Source: Carallia brachiata (taxonomy: Eukaryota > Streptophyta > Magnoliopsida > Malpighiales > Rhizophoraceae). From it: a stretch of DNA of 64,000 nucleotides. Of the stretch, positions 11,381-23,834 are shown piece after piece. Position 1 is the first letter of the stretch. Every line of letters starts with the position of its first letter. The stretch is from contig JADCRB010000030.1 in NCBI GenBank assembly GCA_021464245.1, forward strand, positions 647,376-711,375, read 5' to 3'. The notes beneath the pieces are model-generated. The model worked only from the letters and a program-made list of their open reading frames with translations, was not told where the DNA came from and ran no database searches. The translations under genes were made by a program, and so were the position numbers.

Positions 11381-11860
11381 TACTGGGGCGGACATCCCAA
11401 ATTGTGGTCAGCCCAATTCGACTGGTGGGCTAGGCTTACGTTTAAGTTAATTAGGCCTTACAGTTTTTAATAATGGTTGCTGGTGGATTGTGCGGCCTAC
11501 ATTGGATGCCAATGGCCGAACAATATTAGAACCCGAGCTCTTGCGAGGACTTTGCTGCCGAAGCCAGACTTCAAGCCCATAATCCTTCTCATTTTTTTTT
11601 TTTTAATGAGTTTAACCCTTAGATTAAAATATATAAATAAATAAATAAAATTCAATCTAACTGAAGACAAAATTAGTACTATAAAAAGTGGGATGAAAAC
11701 AAAAACGAGAGCACAGAAAAAGACTGAAAAATCTGTTCTCTGTTTTTTTTTTTTGGTACATTTCAAATTCCTATTAAAGTGACGAATGATTGTTTGGATT
11801 CCAATTTCAAAGTCTCCACAAACATCTAGTAATCGCCGCTAATTGTCACGAGTCTAGGAT
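11381..11860. repeat. Segmental duplication, copy 1 (partner 17245-18275)
   Basis: Runs of near identity with the partner include CCAAATTGTGGTCA, GGCTTACGTTTAA, GAGCTCTTGCG, GGTACATTTCAAATTCCT and TTGGATTCCAATTTCAA. This copy lacks the LINE insertion found in the partner and so shows the uninterrupted order GAACAATATTAGAACC at 11519. The origin of the segment is unknown; no intact frame crosses it. Confidence 0.85.
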
Positions 11861-11999
11861 ATTGGTCCCAATAGATGCTTAAGAGGAGGGTGAATTAGAT
11901 AATTAAAAGACATGTTATTAAAAATTGAGTAGCGTGAAAAACAAAATCTAAATGTAAATTAAGCCATAAAAATATTGAGACAAATAATCTGAATATTAA

Positions 12000-12360
12000 G
12001 GTCCCGTTTGGAATGAATTTATTTTCTATTTTCTATTTATTTTTATAAAAAAACAGAAAACATGTTTGGTATTGATTCTATTTTCTATTTTTTGTTGAAA
12101 AGTTAAAAGTGTTTTTCAAAGAAAATAAACAAATTGAGAAAATAATAAACACTAACTTTCTGATTTGTTTCACTTTTTTTTTTAATACTTTCACTCACAA
12201 CCTATTTCTCTATAATCCACCATCTTTACCATATTTCTCTTTACTCATCCTCTCTCTATCCCTCTATATTTTTCTCTCTACTCATTCTCTCTCTACCCTC
12301 TCTCTCATTTTTCTATCACTACCATTCTCTCTCTACCCTCTCTCCCCTTTTTATCTCTAC

Positions 12361-12404
<44 letters not shown>

Positions 12405-13214
12405 CTCTACTCATTTTTTCTCTACTCTCTTTCTCCTTTTTCTCCCTCAACCATTCTCTCTACTCATTCTCTCTATACGCGCTCTCTCTCTCTCATTTCT
12501 CTCTCTCTACCATTCTTTTTTTTCTTACTCTATCATTCTCTCTACTCGTTCTCTCTCTGCCCTCTCTCTCTCTCTCTCTTTTTTGTCTTTACCATTCTTG
12601 TCTACCCAGATTCTCTCTCCTTTCTGTCTACCCACATTCTCTCTCCTTTTTTCGCTCTACTATTATCTCTCTACCCTGTCTTTCTCCTTTTTTTCTCTCT
12701 ACTCATTCTCTCTCTACCCAAACTCTCCCTCTTTTTTCTTATTTTACCAGTCTCTCTACTCATTCTGTCTCTACCCTCTCTCTCATTTTTCTCTCTCTAT
12801 CATTCTCTTTACTCATTCTTTCTCTACCATCTCTCTCTTTTTTTCTTTGTCATTTTATCTACTCGTTCTCTCTACACCCTCTCTCTCTCATTTTTCTCTA
12901 TCCACTATTCTGTTTACTCATTCTCTCTACTCATTCTCTTTTTTTTCTCTCTCTCTTCTTTTTCTCTCTCTACCATTCTCTCCACTCATTCTCTCTCTAC
13001 CCTCTCTTTTTTTTCTCTCTCTCTCCCTCAATTTTCTCTCTATATTTATACTCTTTTTATCATTTCTCTCACTATCCTTTTTCTATCTATTTTTTTATTC
13101 TTATAGAAAAAAACAAAAATTGATAGCAATAAACACAAAAATTCAGTAAACAGTAAAAAAAAACAGAAAATGAAAATAAAAAATAAAAAACTGACAGCGT
13201 CTCCAAACAGGCCA
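12000..13214. mobile_element. Tourist-like (PIF/Harbinger-type) element with CT-rich minisatellite core
   Basis: Flanked by TAA on both sides (11997-11999 and 13215-13217), the target duplication typical of Tourist MITEs. Terminal 12-mers are imperfect inverted repeats: GGTCCCGTTTGG on the left and TGGCCTGTTTGG read inward from the right. Subterminal DNA on both sides is TATTTTCTATTTT-like. The centre is a pyrimidine-rich minisatellite. The long Leu/Ser-rich reading frame through it (12109-13149) is a low-complexity artefact. Confidence 0.7.
12190..13080. repeat. CT-rich minisatellite and (CT)n microsatellite
   Basis: About 900 bases composed almost wholly of C and T on the plus strand. Degenerate units built on CTACTCATTCTCTCTCTACC and CTCTCTCATTTTTCTCT repeat many times, with a pure (CT)n run near 12366-12398. 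It lies inside the Tourist-like element. Confidence 0.95.
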
Positions 13215-13217
13215 TAA

Positions 13218-16200
13218 GCTTTAAGAAATAGATTGTAATGACTATGAAGTATGAAATGAATAAGTCTATAACAAGTGATAACAATTACAAGATAAGAAAA
13301 TTAAAATGATTTATGCTAATACAAAAAATAAATAAATGAATAAAGAACTTTTGAAATGTATGTGTAAGAACAAATATTAAAAGTATAAGGAAAGAAGCGA
13401 GACATGAGTAATTTATAAAGGTTCAAAACTCTTGTTCCTATGTCCTTTCTCCAAGACCTTCCGTCTTGGGAGTTTCAACTTCACTAACAAAATAACTTCT
13501 CAATCATGAGGACAACAATAACAATAACTTTGAGATCTCTAAATCACTACTATAACTTCAAACACTTGTATGATTAAAGAACACACACCAGCCTTCTCAA
13601 TCAAAGAAACACGCTTTTTCTTTCAACAGAAATACCCTCTCTTCTATTTTAAAAACTTAAACTTGCACACCACAAAGAAAACACTCATCATGCATAATAA
13701 ACTAACACAATAGAGAGAATGAGAAGAATGAAGAAAGATGAATAGAGCATTGGTAGAGGCACTTATTTATAAGTGAATGAGGGTGTAGTGGCTGCTGCAA
13801 TGCATTAATGAGGATTGATTTTATAAACAAGGGATCCCCAAAATAGTGAGTTTGAATGATGATAATTCTCTTGACAGATTTGACAATTCTTCAAAAAATT
13901 ATTCATATATCTTCATACATATGTTTAAATTGTGTTCTGATTCTTGCGTTTGAAAATAGACATCCAGAACTTTCCATCTATGTATGGATCATAACTTAAT
14001 TCAGCTAGCTATGGTGCTTTTGGAAATTGACTGATCCAGCTGGATGAGACGAACTGCACACTACTCAGTATTTTGACAATATCTTCTTCTACAGATATCC
14101 AATAAATGTGATTCTTATTAATTTAAAAACTAGACAGAATTGTTTTTGTATGAATCTAGGGCTCAACAGCTAAGTCTTTCCCATTTATTTGTAATCATCT
14201 CTGAAAATAGACTGATCCTATTTGCCTTGATAGATTGAACACCTTTTAGTTGATAGACCATAACTTTGTCCACAAATATCCAATTGAAATGATTCTAGAG
14301 AATTTGGAAACTAGACAAAATTATCTTTCCATCCATATAAAATTCATCACAAGATTCTTCTCTAACTATCTACACTGATTTGTTAAATTTGGCTGATCCA
14401 ATGTTACCTAAACAACTTTGTTGTGAGGAATGATTTACAAGTTCTAGCAAGTTTGGGGCTTCAAATTTGGACCATGTGTGTCTCCATTTTGGATCAATCT
14501 ATTGTTCATTTGGGCCTCCAATTTTGGACCAATAAGGTTGCTACATGAAGCTTTATTTATAGACCATTGTTCCCTTTTTCTATGCTCTGAAAATTTGAAG
14601 CTCTGCTAGAATGAAAGGATTAATGCTAAACCTGTAACTACACAAATTTAAATGAATACATTGGTAATTAACAATGTTTTGTAATCATCAAAACTAAATA
14701 ATGAAACCTTAAGGTCTCAACATAGGAATATGACTCGCTTCAACAAAGAAAGGCCTAAGATTTCTTTAGAGTTTCTATAATGTGTCAGCACATTAAATAT
14801 TCTTTTAAATATTATGAGAAGTTAGACATTCTCTTATATGTATGGATATTTTTAGAGAATTCAAACAAATGTACTATAACCATTGGATCAAAATGATCTT
14901 AGTGGTTGGTTAAACAAGAGAATGACTATATAAACCCACCTCTTCTCATTTTTAAACCGTCTCAGATATTGTAAACATTTCAAATTCTTTTAGTTTTCTG
15001 ATTTGTTTTGTTTATGACTTTACTCTCTTGTTTTTGCTTTCTCATTCTTTCTCACTTGGTTTGTTTTTGTGCATTGTTAACCAATTTTTTGAAAATTTTG
15101 TTTCGAAAATGGTGAGTCTAGAAGGAAAATTCTCCTATTTCCTTACCTCATGAAACAATTCCTCCTTCTCAAATAAAGGAGTAAACTTTTATTTTTTTTT
15201 CTCCCCACTCTTTTGTCCTATGATTATATGTTTCATGCTCGAGGACATTATTTTTGATCAAGAATATATATTCAGCTAATTGCAAATCAAAGAAAGAGAG
15301 AAGGTAGCTAGACATTGATGTTAAATTTTTGAATTTAGATAAGATGGAATTAAAGTCGTTAAATTCATCATCCAAATTGTAGGATTGTTACATAGATCTC
15401 ACGATCTGGATCGCACATAAGTTGATTCCTTGTAGGATTGGGAGTCAAGTCGTACTATTTATTGATTCTGAAAATTAACATCAAAAGGAACACTTGACTA
15501 AAAATTAACACCAAAAGGAACGCTTGTCTGTATTAGTGGCTGAAACCCAAATACTTTCGGGTGGAAGAAGAAAAGGCCTATGCAGAAATCCACAAAAGGA
15601 CCACGATTCAATTCTATTCAGGGGAAGCTTGGGTTTGCCTTGAGTTTGTTTTTGGCTTGTTATTGTCTTGAAAATGAAACTGCTTGACGCTTTAGCTAAT
15701 AAGAGATATTGCCCGTCTTAGCTATAAATTGCACTATTGTTTTTTTTTTCCTCATATTCTATGTACAAAATGCACAGGGTTATACACTTGCTTTTTTTGA
15801 GCTCGTTAGTTTTTTAGGATATGGAAAGGAAAATATTATTTATTTTTGCTTGAATTTAAATTTATGAAATCTATAGAATAATTAAAAGTTAACAATTATA
15901 TTTTAATTCTTATTTTATTTTATTTTTTTAAAATTTGGTAGAATTTTGTGATTAGATTTCAAGATCTGATCCTGATATCTTTAAAACAATTTTAGATAGA
16001 ATCCCAATTTTAATAACTTTGGATGTAGTGCATATCTTAGCAAACAATTTTAAATGTGGATATCTGATAGAGTAAACCAAAGCTTTTTACCTTCATCACA
16101 TTTCCTTTTCCTTCAAATAAGGGCTAGCAGGGCTAGTTAATTTTGTAGTATGTAGGGCAAAGATGATGCCAAAGAAAGTGATTAGATAGCCATACATGGA

Positions 16201-17244
16201 CGTTATATTCAAAGTTTAATAATTCTATTTTCTATTAATCTTAATGCAGCTGCAATTACAGGTATTTTTCAAGGGAGGAAAAACAAGGTTCTTTTACCTT
16301 TACCACAAAAGTTAACAATCTCTTTCTGGTCAAACTATATTTAGTTAATTGGAAATCAAAAACTTATATTATCAAAACTTTCTAATTGACCGTTGAAGGT
16401 GACAGTCTAGTGATGTTATAGCGTGTCTTTCCCAACATTAATATGGGTTCGATTCTTTACGTCTGCATTCTCCCTTAGAGCAGTGATACCTAGTATCAGC
16501 GTAGTATATGAGTTCAAGATTGTTAATACTGTGGTGAGTTTAAAGAAGACCTATTTCAGACTGAGTAATACTCTGATGGTGGGTCCTCCCTATAAGGGAG
16601 GCTGAATGAAGACGCCAAATGCCGAAAGGCCGGTTTCGGGTTAAGAATTTGATGACTACCATTCCTACTTGGTGATTTTTTTCTACTAAAAAAAAATTTG
16701 GATTGAAATGAATACAAGGAGAATAGCAATTGATGGATCATTGTGCTGTATATATACAAATAAACATCAATAAACAAAGAGCAAATAGTTAAGAGTTTTA
16801 TCATACTAAGTTAATTTTAAATAATAAATAAAATAATTATACAACTTATTTAATAATATATAATAAATTATTTATCTATTTTTTTCAATTTCAATCGTCT
16901 GGGAGAGTTGCCAGTCCTACTATTGGAATCTAAATCCACAGCCACTTCACGGGTTCGCTGGCAGGTCGCGCCTTGTAATTTCCTAACTAACTGGGTGAAG
17001 CAAAAGTGACCCCCAACGAGTACGTCTCTAGAAACTGTGCCAGCCAGTAAATTGGCTAGGAATTGCCAGTGGCGCCAAACAATATTGTGTGCTCGACTGC
17101 AAGCCCCTCGAGTCAATAGAAATAGCTGCAGCCATCAGATTCTTGATAGAAAAGAATAAGAGCAGAATGGATTTCCACTTGTCATTAAGGCATTGGTTGA
17201 GTAAGTACATGACATATGCACGTTCCAAAATGTGGCATTTACTA
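13218..17244. other. Gene-free stretch with probable transposon remnants
   Basis: No intact gene is recognised. A short duplication (AAAATTAACAYCAAAAGGAAC) lies at 15471-15530. Around 16430-16500 the sequence GGGTTCGATTCTTTA resembles a tRNA B-box and may be a decayed SINE. 16890-17110 is richer in GC but shows no convincing frame. Confidence 0.4.
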
Positions 17245-18275
17245 CAGCAGACATTCCAAATTGTGGTCAACCGAATTTGACTGGTGAGCTCGGCTTACGT
17301 TTAACTTAATCGGCCCGTCTAGTTTTCAATTATGCTTGCTGGGAGATTGCGTGGCTGTATTGGATGGCAATGAACGAACAATTACAGAATTGTTTTTTTT
17401 TTGGTCTGAAAAGCTATACTATAATATCAACACAACAATTATATAGTCCTACGAGGCCATTTGATGCCAACCAAGTCCTACCTTAACAACTCCACAACCT
17501 CCACAGGAGGCTTAACAAGCATATGAAAATCCCAGGCTTAGCTAAAAGCCCAAGTAGCTAGCGCATCAGCTACACGATTCCCTTCTCGCAATACATGGGA
17601 CAGTCTCATCAATTATGCTGGAACAACTCCCTACAATAGCGGATAAGATTGGCATGAGTGTGGGAGGCGGGCACTTTCTTCTACAAACACTGACCTCTAA
17701 ACAAACTTTTCGATAGCCACACTGTCATGCTAATTCAAGGCCACCGACAATACCCCAAAGTTCTGCAGCAAGAGGCGAACCCACTCCAATATTGAGCAAA
17801 CCCAACAAGCCAGCCACCAAGTAAATCCAGAATCACACCCCCTATCATTGCTAAATGCCTCTGCCCTTGTGAAGCTCCATCAGTGTTGAGCTTGCACCAA
17901 TCTCCTTGAGGAGGAGACCAGCCAATTAACAATTTTAGAACCTGAATCGAGCTCTTGCGTGGACTTTCCTGTCAAAGCCAGACTTCAGGCCCATAACTCT
18001 TTACCAACAAAAGTAAAATTCAATCAATTGTTCTGACCAAACAATAACAATAATAATAATAATAATAAAATTTAATCAATTGAAGACTAAATTAGAACAA
18101 CAAATATACGTGAGATGAAAAGAAAAAACAGCACGCAGAAAAGGACAAAAAATCTCTTTTTATTTTTTTGGTACATTTCAAATTCCTGTTAATTAAAGTG
18201 AGGGATGATTGCTTGGATTCCAATTTCAACATCTCCACTAACGCCTTATAATCGCCACGAAAACTTAGATAAGGT
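17245..18275. repeat. Segmental duplication, copy 2, interrupted by a LINE
   Basis: Partner of 11381-11860. The left part (17245-17389) and right part (17928-18275) align to one continuous stretch of copy 1; the intervening 538 bases are a truncated LINE. Divergence between the copies is appreciable, so the duplication is not recent. Confidence 0.85.
17390..17927 (-). pseudogene. 5'-truncated LINE retrotransposon, RNase H end
   Basis: Minus-strand remnant of a non-LTR retrotransposon. The decayed frame shows the RNase H segment typical of plant LINEs: PPQGDWCKLNTDGA (about 17870-17915, with the catalytic Asp of NTDG), a frameshift, then SPLAAELWGIVGGLELA (catalytic Glu in AEL), stops, and finally REGNRVADALATWAFS near 17535-17585. 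The 3' end carries poly(A), seen as a T-run after 17392. The 13-bp target duplication AACAATTACAGAA (17377-17389) / AACAATTTTAGAA (17928-17940) has two mismatches. Confidence 0.85.
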
Positions 18276-19358
18276 TTCCTGCTCGTTGTCCAGTCCATAT
18301 CATTACAAAACATTGTTAGAAATTACTTACCATTTTGGATCACAAAACTAGCGATGCCAACAGGCCCAAGACCAGGTTCGGAAGCATCGTATCAATGCCA
18401 TCAGGTTTTTTTTTTATTATTTTTTTATTATATGGTCTTGAAATAGGCACAAGTCCCATGCGATCAAAGGGAGAAGAGGAACGTGATTCGAACTCTTGTC
18501 CCTAAACAGGCATTTATATCACTTTATATAAATCTTACATCCTTCTATGATAATTTAACAATGATATCTCAAAAATGAATATCTAAGAATGGTATAATTT
18601 TTTAGTAGACATAATCTATTATAAATTTTGTGAGATAGGAAGTGAGTTCCACTTACAAAATTTTGTAAACGGAACACATACCTTATCTCACAAATTTATT
18701 CGTGGACCAAGTCCACTCAATTTTTTTTTTCACCAGTGTCCCCATGAAACAAAATTCTTGATGTTAAACCATGATATGATAACAAATCAGGAAGTACAAT
18801 TGTCATTGTTATGGTGCTTTTATATATCCCTTTAGTGTTTTTATTTTTGTGTTTCTTTCTAATGGTTAAGACTAATTAGGTTATTTCAATTTTTTTTATC
18901 CTATTAGACAGATACATAATCTCATGAACTCATTTAGATAAATATGGTTTAATATTACATACAAAATATTTTATATTACACCGATAATATTTTATATAAA
19001 ATAAATAGATTTTAGGTCAATATCTATTGCATTACTATAATCTCATTTTTTTTCAATAAAATGTTATTTGTTTAGCATAAGATATTTTACATGTAATATC
19101 CCTATATCTCTTCGATAATTGTCGTATATCTACTGCTTTACGTAATATTCTCCCTTTACCATATCTTGGAGGTTTGCAGGAAATCCCAGAGATTCGCTTG
19201 GAGGGCTCCTATACCATATTTATTGACTCAACTCTATTATAGCAGTCACTGGCCACGCTATGTTAGTCCCTCCGGTTGCTCTTGCTGCTCTAGCAGTTTC
19301 GTTCCCTAGACTACTACCATGTAGTTATGTAGGGGCAATCAACCTGTGCAAACGGAAT

Positions 19359-19382
19359 CTAGGGATCAACGGAGATCCCTAG
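19359..19382. repeat. Short perfect inverted repeat
   Basis: CTAGGGATC and GATCCCTAG are exact reverse complements separated by six bases (AACGGA). No T-run or coding context suggests a terminator role. Confidence 0.7.
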
Positions 19383-19954
19383 CAATATGAAAATAAAGAT
19401 TTTTTTATGTTTTGATAAAAATTGTATCAAAGAAATATTTAATTATTTTTTTATTGCCACTAGTGTCGCTAAACTGGGGAAAGGATTTATTCTCATTCGC
19501 GCAAGTGTTCAATTTTTTTTCCGTCGGCCGCACCGCATTGCATGTGATTGAACAGTGCGTCGTGCAAAGTTGTAGAGACGTTTGGTGCCCACTTCCAGCG
19601 TCGCAGTCAAAGCCGACGAAACTTTAATCACCGGCAATGTCATGTGGCTGCCCATCATTTTCGAATTTTCGGTCCTTTTTTTTTACTCTTTTCTTTCCTT
19701 TTTGAAGAAAAGTGAAAAAAATCACTCTCTAGTCCCGTCCTGTAAAGACCAACGCGAAAAGAAGTTAAGCATTTATTTAAATAGTTGCAAGGACACTCTC
19801 GATAGATTTGAATTTTCTTTCTAATCTCACTCTCCCCTAACGTAATAGGTCTAATCACTAGGCTAGTCTCACACAAAAAAACACCAATGGAAAGAACCCC
19901 AAAAGTCGGGAGTAAACTCATATGTAGGCACCACGCCAACTGTATATTTTATAA

Positions 19955-20280
19955 TGTGTTTTGATTGAAAGGAAAAATATAAAAAGGAAACGAATAATAA
20001 AAAAATTTTGTGAAAAATAAGTTGTTTAAATAAGTAAAAAAAATATAAAAAAATTAAAATAAAAAGTAATTTGTGAGAAAAAATGGTGAAAAAAATAAAT
20101 TATTTGAATAAGTGGAGAAAATTGTGAAAAAAAGTGTTAAAAAAGAAAAATTAATAGTAATTTGTGAGAAAAAAAAAGTGATGAAAAAAAAAATTATTTG
20201 AATAAATAGAGAAAATTGAGAGATAAAAAATTAAAAAAAATAATAAAATAATAATAATAATAATAATCATACTTTTTTTT
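19955..20280. repeat. AT-rich MITE-family tandem repeat
   Basis: Repeated blocks such as TTATTTGAATAA and TAATTTGTGAGAAAAA recur roughly every 90-110 bases. The left end follows TAA and reads TGTGTTTTGATTG, like the ends of the element at 22584. The right end could not be placed. Confidence 0.5.
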
Positions 20281-22583
20281 TTCTTCCATCACCTCTCCAT
20301 AGCAAAACAAACAAACCATTAAGTTCGCAACTGCTTCAAAACATTCGAAGTTACGCATTCGATGTGGCACCGTTCCAACGGCTTTAACCCGCCAGTGTTT
20401 AACTGACTGGCGCCACCAGGAAGGCGGTGATCTTTCTATCTTTTCTTCCTCCGTACTTGGAACGAAGATTCCTTGAAAAAGCGTCCAGCAAAAATTCTGT
20501 CGAACCATAACCATAACTTCTGATAAAATCAAATTGAAACTAGCAATTAGGATACCGAAATAGTCAAGTTTACTTTTTAAATAATTATCAAAATTGAAAC
20601 CAAAGTCGAACTTTTATTCAGGATTCAATACTAATTTTCTTTGATTATAGAATAAGAACATACATTTTTCAAACCAACCCAAACCAAACCGTTCTCATCC
20701 TTATTCCATCCCATGAAGTCGACGCTTAAAAATTTAAAAATTGCAATTCTTTAGTAAAATAAAAAATTGGACAATAAGTAAAATAATTACCGGATAAATT
20801 CTTCTCTCAGTATGCTTAATCTTCCCAATAACCATACCCATTGAAGCCTCCTCTTTCTCTAATATTAGTTCCTCAATCATGGCCTATGGCAAGAAATGGA
20901 GAAGTGGAAATGGTGTTCCAACAGTCTTGTTAAGAAGTATTGTGCATATGTTTATAGGTGATGTGTTTAATTCATATGATTACTATATAGAGAGTAATAA
21001 ATTAAATGTAAATTTAGCTCCGTTACATATTTTAATGACACTCAAATTTGAAACTTATTAGTCAATACATTTAATATTTAGTACTAAATTATAACAAGCA
21101 TGGTGAGTTGATCAATTTTTAAAGGTACTAGTTGTAACCCAAATGGAATAGTGTTACACGTGGGACTAATATATAGATGTATTTGTTGGTGCATGTGAAG
21201 TTATTTGACGTTTCTTGATCACATGGATGTGGGGCAGTAGGCTCCATTCTTAAGCGAGTTAGGGCCCATTCTGGGAAGTAATTAAGTTCACGTTTCTGAA
21301 TTTCAACTGAATCTAGCTGTAACATGATCCAGATCTTAGCTGGATTCAATTAAAACTGAAATTGACTTGAGTTGAGTGCCAAGATCCCCTCGATAATGGA
21401 ATGTGACAAAATGCTCAATCATTTTCTTTCAGGCTGTTTTCAGCTCCGTTGTTTTTTTAATCGATGCCCACTTTTTTACGCATTCTCATTCGCAAAACGA
21501 GTGGAGTATGGATGACTTCATTTCTTTGGAGTGGGAGAGAATGGTGGAGACATGAAGATTTTAAAATATTCTTATATAATATGCCCTATTATGGATTGAA
21601 TTAGTTAGTCCCAATATAGCCCTATTAACAAGGAAGAATGTATCTATTAAATCGCTAATCAAGGATTATATTCTTAAGCGTAATTCAACATTGATGGGCA
21701 TGCCCAAGGTAAGCTATTAAATTGTGGTTTTGTGGTTGAGTAATAATATATATCATAAAAACTATATAATAAAATATTTTAAAATTTACAAATATAAAAA
21801 GAATTATTAATTATTTTTTTGGTTTAATGATGCTAAAAAGATTAGATATTTTTTTTATAATTATAAATTTTAGAATATTTTATAATATAATTTTTGTGAT
21901 ATATATAATTACTCTGTCTATATATAGTCCGTACCTTTTTTCCTTTGACACGTGAATACTTTAGCTATATCAATGTTTCACAGTGATAATTTATTAAGAA
22001 ATCTAACAAAGAACCATATTAAGTTATTGTCATTTTCATCACATGAGAGAGAACATGCCAAAAGGGCTAAAAATGGCAATTCGATCTCCTTCCTGTATAC
22101 AGAGCCAATTTAAGCAATGAGCCTGTTATCAGTGCCACAAAGAGGAACAGAGAAAAAAACAGCCATAAGGCCTAGTGTCCTGTACTTCATGAAAAACCAC
22201 ATTTAAAAAAGAGAACCTGGCATCTCCTTAGATACGGCGCAATAAACAAAGGCGCGTTTTCTATAATGATTTTGTTTTTTTTTTCCCTGATAAAATAAAA
22301 GTACAGCCTTGAATTGAATTCATCGTTTCTCTCTCTCTCTCTTTTTTCTTGACTAATTTGATTGGTTGAAAAACTAAAGTTTGTTTCGTGGTACAAAATT
22401 TTTCAATTTTTTAAAAAATGCAAGTAGGTTAACGTTTAGTAAAAAAAAAATTTATAAAAGATATGTATGAGAAATGTAGTTTATTTAATAATTTATATAT
22501 TATTTTATTTTTTAATAGTTTAATAATTATTTTACAAAATTACTCCCTATCAAATTGCATTGCTTTCACTGTATTTTCGCTAA

Positions 22584-23063
22584 CAGTGTGTTTGACTTGC
22601 GAGAAAGTGATGAAAAAAATTATGAAAAAAAAATGAATAGATGATAAATATATGAAAAAAATAAATTAAAAAAATTGAGAAAGAGAGTTATTGAAATAAA
22701 AAATTGTGAGAAAATAAAATCATTTGGATAGATGAGAAAAAATAAAAAAATAAGAAAAACTGTTATGAAAGAAAAAATTATTTAAAAATAAAATTATTTT
22801 GATAAATGACTATAAGTTTACAATTCAAATGACATTGACAGTTGCTAATAAAAGAAAAATTAGAAGTTCGAATACTTAATCTTTCTAACCGTCTCATTCT
22901 CCTAATATGTTAGTTTAAATTTAAAAAATCTAAAAAAAATTATTTAGATTAATAAAAAACAAGTGAAAAAAAATTAAGTCTTAGATTTTTTTTTCAACAA
23001 ATAATAAAAAAATAAATAATTTTTTTAATACCCTTTTTAATTATTTTTCTTGCAAACAAGCCT
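22584..23063. mobile_element. Tourist-like MITE (480 bp)
   Basis: TAA flanks both ends (22581-22583 and 23064-23066). Ends are imperfect inverted repeats: CAGTGTGTTTGACTTGCGAG left; AGGCTTGTTTGCAAG read inward from the right. The interior is AT-rich with GAGAAAAT-type blocks and no coding capacity. Confidence 0.65.
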
Positions 23064-23834
23064 TAAATTTTTTTATGAAGGGTTCCAATAAAGGTCAAAT
23101 CTTTGACTTAAACTTTTATGTTAAGTTTAGGACTACAACATCTAAATGTCTTATTGAATCTCAACTAATTTGAGTTAAATTAAATAGATTAACAAAAGAA
23201 TAAAACTCTCTTAATACCGATCAACTTCATTTATAAGATTTAAATTTAAAATTTTATTTAAAAAAATTTAAATTTTTTATCACTTAAATTAACACGGATT
23301 GATTTTTAACTTTAATTTTTAATTACTGTCATCGTTACAACCAAACGCGATTGGAGGAGGGAGGCCTCCGGTCAAAAAAAAAAAAAAAATCCACATCATG
23401 ATCATATCTGTAAGTTTACGGTTTACAAGAAATTGTTCGGATTTAGTTTGAAGCAATTATAATTACGCGGAAACGCGTGAGATGTGCCCAATATGATCAC
23501 AGCTTGGCAATTCGCAACTTTATAACAAAGGGTTATTTATTTTTTTATTTCCCAACATCAAGATTTATAATTCTTTATTTTTGCAAGCGGGCCTAGCTGG
23601 GCACCGCCTCAGTGAAAGTAGTTTTGCGCGCTGTCCTTACTTAATCCCCCAGCCAGTTAACTTCCCTCGTTTTAATTGCTGTTCAAGAAGGTTTGAATTT
23701 TGAAAGGATTCCCAGATCTGGTAAAGTCTCAATCTTTGTTTCCATGTTCAGTATAAGCTTGTAAGAGTGATGCCTCTTCTTGTTCTTTCAACTAATTTTG
23801 GTCAATTTGGTTCAGTTGGCATTTTGCAGATCAA

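Larger units (their letters stand above)
18276..23834. other. Gene-free stretch with MITEs and A/T-rich repeats
   Basis: No recognised gene. It contains a perfect 9-bp hairpin (19359-19382), two AT-rich MITE-like elements (19955-20280 and 22584-23063), and a frame at 20194-20532 (-) whose central part (WWRQSVKHWRVKAVGTVPHR) is not obviously low complexity but matches nothing I know. The last 400 bases should contain the promoter of the first SKS gene. Confidence 0.4.

Noticed and set aside
12109..13149. 346-residue open frame rich in Leu and Ser
   Set aside because: It is a translation of a CT-rich minisatellite; any frame through a (CT)n tract stays open. No domain or codon structure supports a gene.
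18440..18510. Minus-strand GAGTTCGAATCACG resembling a B-box
   Set aside because: No A-box at suitable spacing and no cloverleaf; too weak to call an element.
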